Source of the DNA: G963676655 sp963678305 | GTDB taxonomy: Bacteria > Verrucomicrobiota > Lentisphaeria > Victivallales > Victivallaceae | Direction: 5' to 3' | Length of the DNA stretch: 64,000 nt | NCBI GenBank assembly: GCA_963678305.2 | Contig: CAXXVV010000015.1 | Location: 275,999 to 339,998 of the forward strand | Shown here: positions 47,281-55,428 of the stretch, piece by piece | How the letters are laid out: the number at the start of each line of letters is the position of its first letter | Numbering within the stretch: position 1 is the stretch's first letter | Made by a program: the position numbers and the translations under genes | The notes under the pieces: model-generated | What the model saw: the letters and a program-made list of their open reading frames with translations, nothing else | The model's database searches: none | Told to the model about the DNA's origin: nothing

Positions 47281-48039
47281 GTGATTGAGGCGTTAAATAT
47301 GGATTGTATGAAGGTTATGTGGGGCATGGCCGATAAGCAATTTGATTTGGCGATTGTTGATCCGCCTTATGGGATTGGGGCGACAAATATGAATATGGGA
47401 ACCCATACAACCCGTAAAGGTGATGGTTATCCAGGAGTATCAACCGCAACAAAGTTACGTAAAAACAGATTGAATAGCGGCGGGGAAAAATTAAAAAACA
47501 GAGTTTTAAATACAAGTAATTGTGAATGGGATACTAAACCGCCTGGACCGGAATTTTTTAAAGAGTTATTTAGAGTATCAAAAAATCAGATTATATGGGG
47601 CGGAAACTATTTTGATTTGCCGCCGACAAGAGGAATGATTTGTTGGGATAAGTTACAACCCTGGGAAAACTTCAGCCAGTTTGAATTAGCATGGACTTCT
47701 TTTGACAGACCGGCTGCAATGTTTAAATATTCGAATACTGGCGGAGCTAATAAAGAGACAAAAATTCATCCAACTCAAAAGCCGGTGGCGCTTTATCAAT
47801 GGCTTTTGACTAACTATGCTAAGCCGGGATGGAAGATACTGGATACTCATGGCGGCAGCTTCAGTCACGCGATTGCTTGTCATGACCTGGGCTTTGATTT
47901 GACGATCATCGAGATCGATCCGGAATATTTTGCCGACGGCAAAAAGAGACTGGAACGGCATCAACAACAATTAACGTTGTTCACGCCGGATGAATTACGG
48001 GAAGAAGTCCCGGAACATGTGGATATGTTTTTGAGTTAA
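47281..48039 (+). CDS. Phage DNA methyltransferase (N6-adenine/N4-cytosine class)
   Basis: 252 residues starting at GTG after AGAGGAAATGG. The catalytic motif IV is DPPYG (VDPPYGIGA, near residue 28) and motif I near the C-terminus reads LDTHGGSFSHAIACHDLGFD followed by TIIEIDPEYF. This is the beta-class order (catalytic before SAM-binding motif) of D-N4/N6 methylases. GGNYFDLPPTRGMICWDK is typical of phage orphan methylases. No restriction endonuclease is encoded beside it, so the likely role is protection of phage DNA from host restriction or regulation. Confidence 0.88.
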   Translation: MIEALNMDCMKVMWGMADKQFDLAIVDPPYGIGATNMNMGTHTTRKGDGYPGVSTATKLRKNRLNSGGEKLKNRVLNTSNCEWDTKPPGPEFFKELFRVSKNQIIWGGNYFDLPPTRGMICWDKLQPWENFSQFELAWTSFDRPAAMFKYSNTGGANKETKIHPTQKPVALYQWLLTNYAKPGWKILDTHGGSFSHAIACHDLGFDLTIIEIDPEYFADGKKRLERHQQQLTLFTPDELREEVPEHVDMFLS

Positions 48040-48089
48040 TTTAAACTGGCAACTGGTAACTGTAAACTGATAACTGGAGCGAAGCGAAA
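48040..48089. repeat. AACTGGY word array
   Basis: Four AACTGGC/AACTGGT-like heptamers (48044-48080), ending in GAGCGAAGCGAAA just before the ATG of the 48090 gene. The same AACTGGAGCGAYAGCGA ending occurs at 54083-54100. Confidence 0.75.
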
Positions 48090-48416
48090 ATGTTAATTTA
48101 TCTGGCTGGGCCGATGACCGGATATCCTGATTTTAACCGGCCGGCGTTTAATACGGCGGCAAAGTATTTGCGGTTGGCCGGGCATACGGTGATTAATCCG
48201 GCGGAGATCGTTGAAAAATACACGGACAGACACGGACGGACAATGACCGGCACGGAACTATATGGGATGTTAGTCAGGATCGGGGAGTTTCACGCGGTGA
48301 TCGCTGATCTGGTGGTATGTCTGCCGGGATGGGCGCAGTCGGCCGGGGTGATCCGGGAACTGGCCGCCGCCGAAAAGTATGGTAAAGGAAAATTTGTCAA
48401 CTTCCGGGATTTTTGA
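48090..48416 (+). CDS. DUF4406 / nucleoside 2-deoxyribosyltransferase-like phage protein
   Basis: 108 residues. The start LIYLAGPMTGYPDFNRPAFN is the signature of DUF4406, a Rossmann-like fold related to nucleoside 2-deoxyribosyltransferases, common in phages. The middle has GTELYGMLVRIGEFHAVIAD and LPGWAQSAGVIRELAAAEKY, which match the family. Residues 46-52 (TDRHGRT) are encoded by an ACGGACAGACACGGACGGAC repeat (48226-48245), the same word as inside the 49887 gene. Might act in nucleotide salvage; not shown. Confidence 0.85.
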   Translation: MLIYLAGPMTGYPDFNRPAFNTAAKYLRLAGHTVINPAEIVEKYTDRHGRTMTGTELYGMLVRIGEFHAVIADLVVCLPGWAQSAGVIRELAAAEKYGKGKFVNFRDF

Positions 48417-48419
48417 AAA

Positions 48420-48566
48420 GAATTTAACCACGAAAGACACGAACAGGACACGAACAAAAAGCAATAAGGATTTAATTTTTCCGCGAAGCGGAAATAACAA
48501 AACTTTTTCGTGATTGTTCGTGGGGTTAGTGGTTAGGAAATAAAAAAGGAATGAAAGGTAGGTAAA
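48420..48566. repeat. CACGAAA and TTTTTCGTG word arrays
   Basis: AACCACGAAAGACACGAA words (48424-48456), a TTCCGCGAAGCGGAA hairpin (48478-48492), reverse words (48502-48535), then the leader AAAAAGGAATGAAAGG. Very similar in plan to the inside of the MITE-like element. Confidence 0.65.
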
Positions 48567-49265
48567 ATGAAAAAGTTTAATCATTGGCGAAGATTTCAAA
48601 AGGCGCTTAAATATCGTGGAATTAATCCGAATTGTCGCGACATTGATTTATTAGTTGATATGGTCCGAAAACGCGCGGCCGGGGATCGTGAAGTGTCAAA
48701 TATTCTCTTCCCGATTATCAGCGTACTTGAGCCGGACGGTTGCTGGATGTCTCACTGTAAGAACTATGGCGGAGTTTACAATTTTTGCAACTGCGGATTA
48801 GGCCGGGTTCCCGGACGTTGTTCCATCTACAAAGAATATAAAGAGCGGCAATATGCGCGACAGTTGGTTATTTATCTTGAGGGCTATAATTCAGTTGAAC
48901 CAGCTCCGGCAAAGAATAAATATAACAATCCGTATGCGGAAGTCCGTGACTGCATCGGCAATAGATTGAAAAAGAAACTGCATAGGCAGGGCGCGACGGA
49001 TAAATATAACGGTCTGCCGGTCCGGGATATGAAGACCTGGAAATTTAAGCTTGAATGGGATTATCCCACCCCGGAAACAATTAACGAATATTATACTTTT
49101 GATGGTTGGCCGCATATGGAAGCAAAAAGGATAACCGATAAACTGGAAATATCGGCCGAAGCAATCTTTTGTCGAAAAATGGAATGTTATTTTATCGCCA
49201 GAAAAAAATATAATGATGACTACATTCCATTGTCATTAAAAAAACCAGTTTTAACTACTCCGTGA
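48567..49265 (+). CDS. Hypothetical cysteine-rich phage protein
   Basis: 232 residues. The first 90 are helical and carry a cysteine group (CWMSHCKNYGGVYNFCNCGL, then GRVPGRCSIYKEY) that could bind zinc or iron-sulfur. The C-terminal part has WKFKLEWDYPTPETINEYYT and ends ISAEAIFCRKMECYFIARKK. No family recognised. The last codons (VLTTP) and the stop run into the ACTCCGTGACACTCCGTG word array, so the present 3' end may be supplied by a repeat. Confidence 0.55.
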   Translation: MKKFNHWRRFQKALKYRGINPNCRDIDLLVDMVRKRAAGDREVSNILFPIISVLEPDGCWMSHCKNYGGVYNFCNCGLGRVPGRCSIYKEYKERQYARQLVIYLEGYNSVEPAPAKNKYNNPYAEVRDCIGNRLKKKLHRQGATDKYNGLPVRDMKTWKFKLEWDYPTPETINEYYTFDGWPHMEAKRITDKLEISAEAIFCRKMECYFIARKKYNDDYIPLSLKKPVLTTP

Positions 49266-49398
49266 CACTCCGTGTCCTCTGTGGTGAAAATCAAAAAAGG
49301 AATGAAGGCTTTTTTAAATTAGAAATTAGAAATTAGAAATTAGAAATGTTGGAAAGGGAATGGTTTCCCTTTAACCCTTCAAAGAGAAATGAGGTGAA
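49255..49398. repeat. CTCCGTG words and ATTAGAA heptamers
   Basis: ACTCCGTGACACTCCGTG words at 49255-49287 (nearly identical at 49829-49862), then four perfect TTAGAAA heptamers at 49317-49347, then the leader of the next gene. Confidence 0.8.
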
Positions 49399-49821
49399 AT
49401 GATGAGAAGCTATCAGAATGCTGTTAACAGCATAGTTGAGACGACAGGCAAGTATAAAAAACTGCTGAAATCGATTGGTAAACATAAAAATCATGAATGG
49501 ATAAATATCGGGTTTTTCAGCGTGAGATATTATCAGGACGGTAATTATCTTTCTTTGAGTATTTGCCTGAACTCTCAAAAGCCTGTCAAAATAGATATAA
49601 GCAGTCACAGTGGTGATGTGAATATTGTGCTTAAATCCGGGATGATCGAAGATATTTCCCGGATAAAAAACTTTGCGTCTGTTTTTGCTAAGAGTTTTGA
49701 TAAGTATGTCGAATCGATAAGCAAAAACAAAGCGGCAAAAAAAACATCACTGCAAGATCAACTCAACAATAAAATTGAAGAAATGGAAGAACTAAAAAAA
49801 GAACTTGCAAATCTTGATTAA
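49399..49821 (+). CDS. Hypothetical phage protein with C-terminal coiled coil
   Basis: 140 residues. N-terminal RSYQNAVNSIVETTGKYKKL is helical, the middle beta-rich (EWINIGFFSVRYYQDGNYLS, VNIVLKSGMIEDI), the end a coiled coil (LNNKIEEMEELKKELANLD). GAGGTG precedes the ATG. No family recognised; in this position, ahead of the replication genes, it may be an accessory of DNA metabolism. Confidence 0.5.
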   Translation: MMRSYQNAVNSIVETTGKYKKLLKSIGKHKNHEWINIGFFSVRYYQDGNYLSLSICLNSQKPVKIDISSHSGDVNIVLKSGMIEDISRIKNFASVFAKSFDKYVESISKNKAAKKTSLQDQLNNKIEEMEELKKELANLD

Positions 49822-49886
49822 ACAAAACTACTCCGTGACACTCCGTGTCCTCTGTGGTGAAATAAAAAGGAATGAAAGTGAAGTAA
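49822..49886. repeat. CTCCGTG word array, second copy
   Basis: Nearly identical to 49255-49287 (ACTACTCCGTGACACTCC, then GTGTCCTCTGTGGTGAAA), leading into AAAAAGGAATGAAAGTG before the 49887 start. Confidence 0.8.
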
Positions 49887-50810
49887 ATGACGGTTGGATT
49901 TATAAAATTGCATCGGCGGTTGCTGAATTGGGAATGGTATAAGGATTCGCCGACTAAGGATCTGTTTATTCATTTCCTGCTGAACGCCAATTACGGGCCG
50001 GGGAGTTGTCGGGGCATTGAACTGCAACGCGGTCAGTTGTTGACGACGGCGCGGGAATTGTCAGAAGAAACCGGACTGTCAAGGCAGCAAATCAGAACAG
50101 CCACAAAAAAGCTACTTAAAACACAAGAAATCAACCAGACAATCAACCAGAAATTAACCATTGTAACTGTTTTAAACTACGATAGTTATCAAGGTTTGGA
50201 ATACAACGGCAACCAGACAGGCAACCAGATGTCAACCACAAATCAACCAGAAGTGCAACCAGATATCAACCAGCCTATTATAAAAGAAAATAATAATATA
50301 ATAAATAATTCTCTCTATGGCGCCGATGGCGAATTAGAAATTAGAAATGAGGAATTAGAAATTAATGGAAACACGGGGGAAGGGGATAATGCGCTTTCAT
50401 GCCGCAGTGGCCTGCGGCGCTCCCAGGAGGGGATACCGGAGGTGCCGGATTGTGGATTTTTGAAAGAAAAGTGTCTGCTGCGGAAGGCGATAGCGAAGTG
50501 GAAGTTTGAAAGCGATTTCGCGGAATTCTGGAAAACTTACCCGACTCGCAACGGGGTCAAGGTCGGGAAAGCCGAGGCGAAAAAGAAGTATGCAACGATC
50601 AAGACCGCTGACCGGGGCTTGGTTTTGCAGGCGGTTAAAAAGCTGGCTGAATCCGGGCAGATGCCGAAAGATGCGCATCGGTTCCTCAAGAATGACAACT
50701 GGCGGGAATGGGGCGAGCAGGTAGTGGACGGACACGGACGAACACGGACGGACACGGACGGGGGAATTCGGGATGAAAAAACAATTTGGGATAAAGTGGC
50801 GGCAAGTTGA
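49887..50810 (+). CDS. Phage replication organiser-like protein carrying three repeat insertions
   Basis: 307 residues. The N-terminal ~105 form a winged helix (VGFIKLHRRLLNWEWYKDSP, LLTTARELSEETGLSRQQIR), as in phage replisome organisers. The C-terminal ~90 (FAEFWKTYPTRNGVKVGKAE, KAEAKKKYATIK, MPKDAHRFLKNDNWREW) is the helical domain found at the end of many phage replication initiators. DnaB follows, fitting a helicase-loading role. The linker is built partly of repeats read in frame: ATTAGAA words give ELEIRNEELEIN (50331-50367), a GC-rich element gives ALSCRSGLRRSQ (50393-50430), and ACGGACACG words give GHGRTRTDTDG near the end (50727-50762). Confidence 0.75.
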   Translation: MTVGFIKLHRRLLNWEWYKDSPTKDLFIHFLLNANYGPGSCRGIELQRGQLLTTARELSEETGLSRQQIRTATKKLLKTQEINQTINQKLTIVTVLNYDSYQGLEYNGNQTGNQMSTTNQPEVQPDINQPIIKENNNIINNSLYGADGELEIRNEELEINGNTGEGDNALSCRSGLRRSQEGIPEVPDCGFLKEKCLLRKAIAKWKFESDFAEFWKTYPTRNGVKVGKAEAKKKYATIKTADRGLVLQAVKKLAESGQMPKDAHRFLKNDNWREWGEQVVDGHGRTRTDTDGGIRDEKTIWDKVAAS

Positions 50811-50890
50811 AATTTAACCACGAACAACGAAGTGAGCGCGAGCATTGCGCAGGGCAACCACGAAAGAACACGAAAAGTGGTAAAAAAAGG
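50811..50890. repeat. CACGAAA words with nested GCGCGAGCATTGCGC unit
   Basis: AACCACGAACAACGAAGTGA starts the block; the nested unit spans 50826-50857, followed by ACCACGAAAGAACACGAAAA. Same nesting as at 5381-5412 and 23357-23388. Confidence 0.8.
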
Positions 50891-50897
50891 ATATTTG

Positions 50898-52382
50898 ATG
50901 AATAGAGATAATAAAAATTTAATCGGATTTTTTGGGGAGGACAGGCCGTTGCCGCATAACCTGCAGGCGGAGCGTTCGGTACTCGGGGCGATGATTAAAG
51001 AGCCGGAGTTGATCGCGGACGGAGTGGCGATGCTTAAGGCTGATGACGCTTTTTATTCGATGATCCACCGGGAAGTTTACAGTTCGATTGAAAAACTGCA
51101 TCGGGGCGGGGTTAACCCGGACGCTATTTCACTGGCCCAGGAGTTGAGCGAACGCGGTAAACTTGAGGAAATCGGCGGGGAGCTGTTTATCTACGAATTG
51201 ACTGAGAACTTGCCGACTACCGCGAACTTTGTTAACTGGTGCGAGATCGTAATGGATCTGGCCGCGCTGCGGATGATGATAAGTGAGGCTTACAGTTTGA
51301 TCGCCCAGGGATATTCACCTGACGCGGCGGTCGATGAACTCTTGGATAAATTTGAGTTTTCAATCAGCAATATCCGGGACCGGTCATTGTTCCGGCAGGG
51401 TGCGACGGTATCGGAGTGTCTTGCCTCGTTCCTCGAGGAAATCAGCCGGGAAGGAATGCTGCAAATACCTTACGGCTTTGAGGGTTTGGACGCGGTATTC
51501 CAGCATTATCCGGGTGAGTTCCACATGATCGCCGCCGAAAGCGGCACCGGTAAGACTACTTTTGCCATAAGCAGCATGGTAAGGCAGGCTCAGATGAAAA
51601 TAAGGACGGCATTGTACTGCACGGAAAGCCGGAAAGAGGAGTTATCGGCCAAGGCCGCCTGTGTTATCGCCAAAGTATCGTTCAGCCGGATCAGGGCCAA
51701 GAAACAGACGGCTGAAGAATGGCGGCGGTTTTTATGTGCGGTTCAGGAATTGAACAATCTGAAAGACTATATCTTTTTCCGGGGAATTGGGGATTTTATC
51801 CAGACTCCGGGCGGCATCAACGCCGATTTACGGGCAATTGAACGGACCTACGGTAAGGTTGAAGCGGCACATGTGGATTATTTACAGGACCTAGACCCGC
51901 CGCCGGGAGTTAAAGCGGATGATTTTAACAGTCGCAACGACATCAACAGCGAGGGGCTGGACCGGGTTTTTAAGAGGTTGTTTATTGCCGGTACGGTATA
52001 CGGCCAGCTTAACCGCGAGGGGCAGAAGGGGAACAATACGATGCCGAAAAAATACCATTTGAAATACTGCGGTAAGGTGGAGAACTTGGCGCACTCGATA
52101 AGTTTTCTCTGGGCCAAAAAAGAGGGTGACGATATCGACAATCTGGACATGACGGATAAAGAGCTTGAGGTATTGATGTATGCCGACAAGACCCGGAACG
52201 GTCCGGGCTACAAAGTGAAGTTTACCCGGAAACCGCACGGGCCGTATTTTGAGGAAAGCGATCCGACCGGCCAACCGCGTAAATACGGCAGTGATTTTAT
52301 GCCGGAGGGGTTTAATCCGCCGCATCCGGAAAAATATACTGATTCAGATTTGCCATACAAAGAACAGGAGTTGATATCATGA
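50898..52382 (+). CDS. dnaB: Replicative DNA helicase (DnaB-like)
   Basis: 494 residues from the ATG at 50898 (AAGGATA site); an in-frame start at 50832 would translate a repeat. The N-terminal DnaB domain reads LPHNLQAERSVLGAMIKEPE, HREVYSSIEKLHRGGVNPDA. The RecA-like core has Walker A AAESGTGKTTFAISS near residue 225, followed by RTALYCTESRKEEL, and a Walker B position at VEAAHVDYLQDLDP. It unwinds the fork during phage replication and is probably loaded by the protein encoded just upstream. The core is divergent from host DnaB (VDYLQDL instead of IDYLQLM). Stop overlaps the next small ORF (ATGA). Confidence 0.9.
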   Translation: MNRDNKNLIGFFGEDRPLPHNLQAERSVLGAMIKEPELIADGVAMLKADDAFYSMIHREVYSSIEKLHRGGVNPDAISLAQELSERGKLEEIGGELFIYELTENLPTTANFVNWCEIVMDLAALRMMISEAYSLIAQGYSPDAAVDELLDKFEFSISNIRDRSLFRQGATVSECLASFLEEISREGMLQIPYGFEGLDAVFQHYPGEFHMIAAESGTGKTTFAISSMVRQAQMKIRTALYCTESRKEELSAKAACVIAKVSFSRIRAKKQTAEEWRRFLCAVQELNNLKDYIFFRGIGDFIQTPGGINADLRAIERTYGKVEAAHVDYLQDLDPPPGVKADDFNSRNDINSEGLDRVFKRLFIAGTVYGQLNREGQKGNNTMPKKYHLKYCGKVENLAHSISFLWAKKEGDDIDNLDMTDKELEVLMYADKTRNGPGYKVKFTRKPHGPYFEESDPTGQPRKYGSDFMPEGFNPPHPEKYTDSDLPYKEQELIS

Positions 52383-52477
52383 GTAAAGTGATCGATGTAA
52401 GTAAGGTTTTGCAGAATGAAGAGTTTGTCAAACGGCTGTTTAGCCCGAAAAAGAAAAAAAGTAAGAAAAGAGTTTAA
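52379..52477 (+). CDS. 32-residue basic peptide translationally coupled to DnaB
   Basis: Starts at the ATGA overlap with the helicase stop and encodes SKVIDVSKVLQNEEFVKRLF, then SPKKKKSKKRV. Short, basic, with a helical first half. Its stop lies in the first bases of a CACGAAA repeat. The tight coupling supports real translation; function unknown. Confidence 0.5.
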   Translation: MSKVIDVSKVLQNEEFVKRLFSPKKKKSKKRV

Positions 52478-52627
52478 CCACGAAAAAACGAAGTTTTTTA
52501 ATTAGAAATTAGGAATTAGAACGGAGGCGAAGCCGTAGAGGCTGGCGGAACGCCAGAGCGAAGCGTCAATTAGGAATGAAAATACAGAAGAGTTTAACCA
52601 CGGAGAACACGGAAAGGCACGGAGAAA
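52478..52627. repeat. Repeat block with GGCGAAGCC / CTGGCGGAACGCCAG hairpin element, copy 1
   Basis: AACCACGAAAAAACGAAG words (52476-52494), ATTAGAA words, then a 53-bp element at 52521-52573 (ACGGAGGCGAAGCCGTAGAG, then GCTGGCGGAACGCCAG and AAGCGTCAATTAG) with two hairpins. AACCACGGAGAACACGG words follow at 52594-52626. The same 53-bp element occurs twice in tandem at 57593-57706. Confidence 0.8.
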
Positions 52628-53956
52628 ATGAAAAAAGAAAATAGTCAACAGTTAACAGTTAGCAGTCAACAGGAAGAGTTCAGGCAAGTAACTTTATACG
52701 ATGATATGGGCGGGGCTTATTGTCTGCGATTGACGGTTGAGGATGACGGCGATGTGATTGTGTCAATGTTGCCGGAAGATGAAGCGCCGTTAAGATTTCC
52801 CATGAATGAACACAGTATGCAGTTTTGCACGATGCAGGGTGGCGGAAACAACCCGGAAATTGCAACTAAGTTGCGGGAAATTTTTGAAATATCTTCTCCG
52901 TGTTCCTCTGTGTCCTCCGTGGTGGAAGAAAATAGTGATGAGTTGGGAGTTGCGAGTGGTGGGTTGCCGGAACTGACTGAGGCGGTGTTTTTCAGGGAGG
53001 ATTGTCCGGAATGGGCGGATAGAATCACATGCTATAATAATCAATATCTCAAAGAATGGACTTTTTTTGATATAAATGGAAATAACCCAGATACAATTTT
53101 CAGTAAAGAATATTCATTAACATGTTATAAACTCGCGGAAGACGGAAAATCTATCAAAGCTCCCCGATCCGCATGTGGTCGGACACCGGCGCAATTCTTT
53201 GCGGCAGCAAAAGATGATTTGAGCAATGTTGAACAACAAAAATCAAACGGCAAATGGATTCGCTCCGGGTGGATAGCAAAAGAACCGCTCAGAAATTGTT
53301 TTATAGAAAGTTCTGAATGGTATGTATTTTCTAAATACCGAATCAAAGAATCCCCGGCGGAGCCGGAAAACAATAACTCTCCGTGTTCCTCCGTGGACTC
53401 AGTGGTGGAAGGAAACAGTGATAAGTTGGGAGTTGGGAGTGGTGAGTTGAAGATGGGAAAAATACAGCTGATTGAGGAATGTGAGGGGTTTGAGCGGAAG
53501 TTGTCGGGGTGGCAGGATATTATGGTCGAGGAATGGCCGGTTAATCTTTATCATCAGTGCGTTGATCTTGAGCATGATTGTTTTGCGTTACGGCAGAAAT
53601 TGATACATCGCCGGTCGGAACCCGGCTCCCACAATGGGGAAAATACATGCGCAGCTGGAGCTACGCGCTCCCAACTCACCACTCCTCACTCACCACTCAC
53701 CACTTTATTGAACGATCTGGGCGAATTTGTCCGGGCGGTCGGGGACGGGTCGAAGTTGCCGGAAGATCCGGAGGCACGGGCCAAAGAGATCAGGTGTTTG
53801 ATCGGCGATGTTAAATCGATGACCTATAAACTTGAGGACCGGATTGTTAAGTATTTGCAGTCGCTCTGTGAACACGTGGACGGGCATTGTGGGGTTTTCG
53901 ACGGCGGATATACGAAATGTTACTGCGGAAAACTGTTTCAAGAGAATGAAGAATAA
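52628..53956 (+). CDS. Hypothetical phage protein assembled around in-frame repeat words
   Basis: 442 residues, no recognised family. Unique parts: residues ~15-90 (VTLYDDMGGAYCLRLTVEDD), ~115-245 (an EWTFFDINGNNPDTIFSKEY-type region with KAPRSACGRTPAQFFAAAKD), ~285-325 (LIEECEGFERKLSGWQDIMV) and ~360-442 (GEFVRAVGDGSKLPEDPEAR, ending in CGVFDGGYTKCYCGKLF). Between them are repeat-encoded spacers: NSQQLTVSSQQ; SSPCSSVSSVVEENSDELGV and NSPCSSVDSVVEGNSDKLGV (the same composite twice); and EPGSHNGENTCAAGATRSQL followed by TTPHSPLTT. Every spacer keeps the frame open. The unique parts may once have been separate small genes. Confidence 0.55.
   Translation: MKKENSQQLTVSSQQEEFRQVTLYDDMGGAYCLRLTVEDDGDVIVSMLPEDEAPLRFPMNEHSMQFCTMQGGGNNPEIATKLREIFEISSPCSSVSSVVEENSDELGVASGGLPELTEAVFFREDCPEWADRITCYNNQYLKEWTFFDINGNNPDTIFSKEYSLTCYKLAEDGKSIKAPRSACGRTPAQFFAAAKDDLSNVEQQKSNGKWIRSGWIAKEPLRNCFIESSEWYVFSKYRIKESPAEPENNNSPCSSVDSVVEGNSDKLGVGSGELKMGKIQLIEECEGFERKLSGWQDIMVEEWPVNLYHQCVDLEHDCFALRQKLIHRRSEPGSHNGENTCAAGATRSQLTTPHSPLTTLLNDLGEFVRAVGDGSKLPEDPEARAKEIRCLIGDVKSMTYKLEDRIVKYLQSLCEHVDGHCGVFDGGYTKCYCGKLFQENEE
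53617..53704 (+). repeat. In-frame GC-rich repeat copy 2 followed by ACTCACC heptamers
   Basis: 53617-53673 matches 46081-46135 (GGAACCCGGCTCCCACA, later GAGC...GCTCCCAA), directly followed by about four CTCACCA heptamers to 53704. Both are inside the 52628 reading frame. Confidence 0.75.
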
Positions 53957-54117
53957 TTAGTAATTAGAAATTAGGAATTAGAAATGAGAATACATTTAAC
54001 CACAGAAAAATTTTCACCACGGAGAACACGGAGGAACACGGAGAGGGGTTTGTATTTGCTGGTAACTGGCAACTGTAAACTGGCAACTGGAGCGATAGCG
54101 ACTAAAAAGGAGTTATT
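53957..54117. repeat. ATTAGAA, ACACGGAG and AACTGGY words
   Basis: ATTAGAAATTAGGAATTAG words at 53957-53984, ACCACGGAGAACACGGAGG words at 54015-54045, AACTGGCAACTG words at 54060-54092, then AAAAAGGAGTTATT before the 54118 ATG. Confidence 0.85.
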
Positions 54118-54873
54118 ATGAGTACGAAGATTGAATGGGCGGAAGAGAGTTGGAATCCGATTGTAGGTTGTAAGAAAATTTCGGCGGGATGCGCGAATTG
54201 TTATGCGGAGGCGGGGGCTTGTTCCGCCCGGCTGCAGCAGTTTCCGAAGTATCGGGCCGTGACCTGGAATAATCAATGGAACGGTGAAGTTTTCTTCGAC
54301 AAAAAGGCGCTTGTGAAGCCGTTGCACTGGAAAAAGCCGCGCCGGATTTTTGTCTGCTCGATGGGGGATTTGTTTTATGAGGGGGTGCCGTTCTGGCAAA
54401 TAGATAATGTCTTTGATATTACTAAAAGATGTCGTCAGCATGAGTTTTTGATTTTGACAAAACGGCCATGGCTTATGTATGATTACTTTGATTCAACTAA
54501 CTGCAGATGTGTTGATGGAGCGCCGTTTGAAAATATCAGAATTGGAACGACGATTGAAAATCGACAAGCTCAAGCTGAAAGAATTCCTAAACTTGTTAAT
54601 ATTCCATGTAAAAACTTTATCAGTTGTGAGCCTTTATTGGAATCTCTTGATCTAAAAATAATTTTACCTTTCTTGAATTGGGTGATTGTCGGGTGTGAAT
54701 CGGGGATTAACAGACGGCCTTGCAAGCTGGAATGGGTCAGAGATATCGTGCGGCAGTGTCGGGCGGCAAATGTACCGGTATTTGTCAAGCAGCTGGATAT
54801 CGGAGGTCAGGTGGTAAAGGATATTGAGGAGTTCCCGGAAGAGCTTAAGATCAGGGAGTACCCTGATAATTAA
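54118..54873 (+). CDS. Phage Gp37/Gp68-family protein (DUF5131-like)
   Basis: 251 residues. The opening KIEWAEESWNPIVGCKKISA followed by GCANCYAEAGACSARL is the signature of the phage Gp37/Gp68 family, which carries a cysteine motif (GCxxxSxGCxNCYAE) resembling an iron-sulfur/radical SAM cluster site. Later signatures: RRIFVCSMGDLFYEGVPF, HEFLILTKRPWLMYDY, ENIRIGTTIENRQAQAERIP, WVIVGCESGINRRPCKLEWV, VPVFVKQLDIGG. The function is not established. Common in phages and mobile elements. Strong AAGGAG site. Confidence 0.9.
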   Translation: MSTKIEWAEESWNPIVGCKKISAGCANCYAEAGACSARLQQFPKYRAVTWNNQWNGEVFFDKKALVKPLHWKKPRRIFVCSMGDLFYEGVPFWQIDNVFDITKRCRQHEFLILTKRPWLMYDYFDSTNCRCVDGAPFENIRIGTTIENRQAQAERIPKLVNIPCKNFISCEPLLESLDLKIILPFLNWVIVGCESGINRRPCKLEWVRDIVRQCRAANVPVFVKQLDIGGQVVKDIEEFPEELKIREYPDN

Positions 54874-54958
54874 TAATTAGAAATTAGAAATTAGAAATTA
54901 AAATACAATTAACCACGAAAAGCACGAAAAAACACGAAAAAAAGAAAGAAGGTGGATG
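54874..54958. repeat. ATTAGAA and CACGAAA words with AAAGAAAGAAGGTG leader
   Basis: TTAGAAATTAGAAATTAG words (54876-54900), AACCACGAAAAGCACGAAAA words (54909-54942), then AAAGAAAGAAGGTGG. The same leader appears before the 55429 and 56189 genes. Confidence 0.85.
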
Positions 54959-55366
54959 ATGGCAGTGATAAAAAATATTTTAAAAGAAGCATTTAGAAAG
55001 TTTAATAAAAAAGAGCTAGCTGAACTGCATAATTATGGAGGGATATGGAAAACTGTTATAGCAGCATGGAAAATAAAAAAATGCAAAGAATATCAATATC
55101 TCAATTTCAGGGGATATGAATTTTTTCTGCATGAATTTAAAGGCCAGAAATGGCTTCAAATAAGACTTTGGGATGGTAGGGATAGAATTACTAAATGGGA
55201 GTGGATGCAAGAATTTAAAAACTTTATATTTGGGGAAGAAGCGATTGTAATTGAAGTATTTCCGAGAGAATCTGATTTATGCAATAAAACAGATTCCCGG
55301 CATTTATGGTTAATTGAAAATAGTTGTATTCCTAATCTTAAAATAATTGCCAAAGAAGTGGACTGA
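54959..55366 (+). CDS. Hypothetical phage protein
   Basis: 135 residues from the second of two adjacent ATGs, which sits at the usual distance from AAGGTGG. Basic and aromatic (AVIKNILKEAFRKFNKKELA, GGIWKTVIAAWKIKKCKEYQ, EFKGQKWLQIRLWDGRDRIT). No recognised domain. AT-rich codon use unlike the Gp37/68 gene just upstream, suggesting a separate origin. Confidence 0.5.
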   Translation: MAVIKNILKEAFRKFNKKELAELHNYGGIWKTVIAAWKIKKCKEYQYLNFRGYEFFLHEFKGQKWLQIRLWDGRDRITKWEWMQEFKNFIFGEEAIVIEVFPRESDLCNKTDSRHLWLIENSCIPNLKIIAKEVD

Positions 55367-55428
55367 ATGTACGGAAGTTTAACCACGAACAACACGAAAA
55401 AACACGAAAAAAAGAAAGAAGGTGGAAT
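55367..55428. repeat. CACGAAA words with AAAGAAAGAAGGTG leader
   Basis: TTTAACCACGAACAACACG words then AAAGAAAGAAGGTGGAAT before the next ATG. GTGGACTGAATG(T/G)ACGGAAG is shared with 56127-56147, so whole intergenic cassettes appear copied. Confidence 0.85.

Noticed and set aside
47281..48039. Complete restriction-modification system
   Set aside because: Only a methyltransferase is present; no endonuclease-like gene adjoins it, so an orphan phage methylase is more likely.
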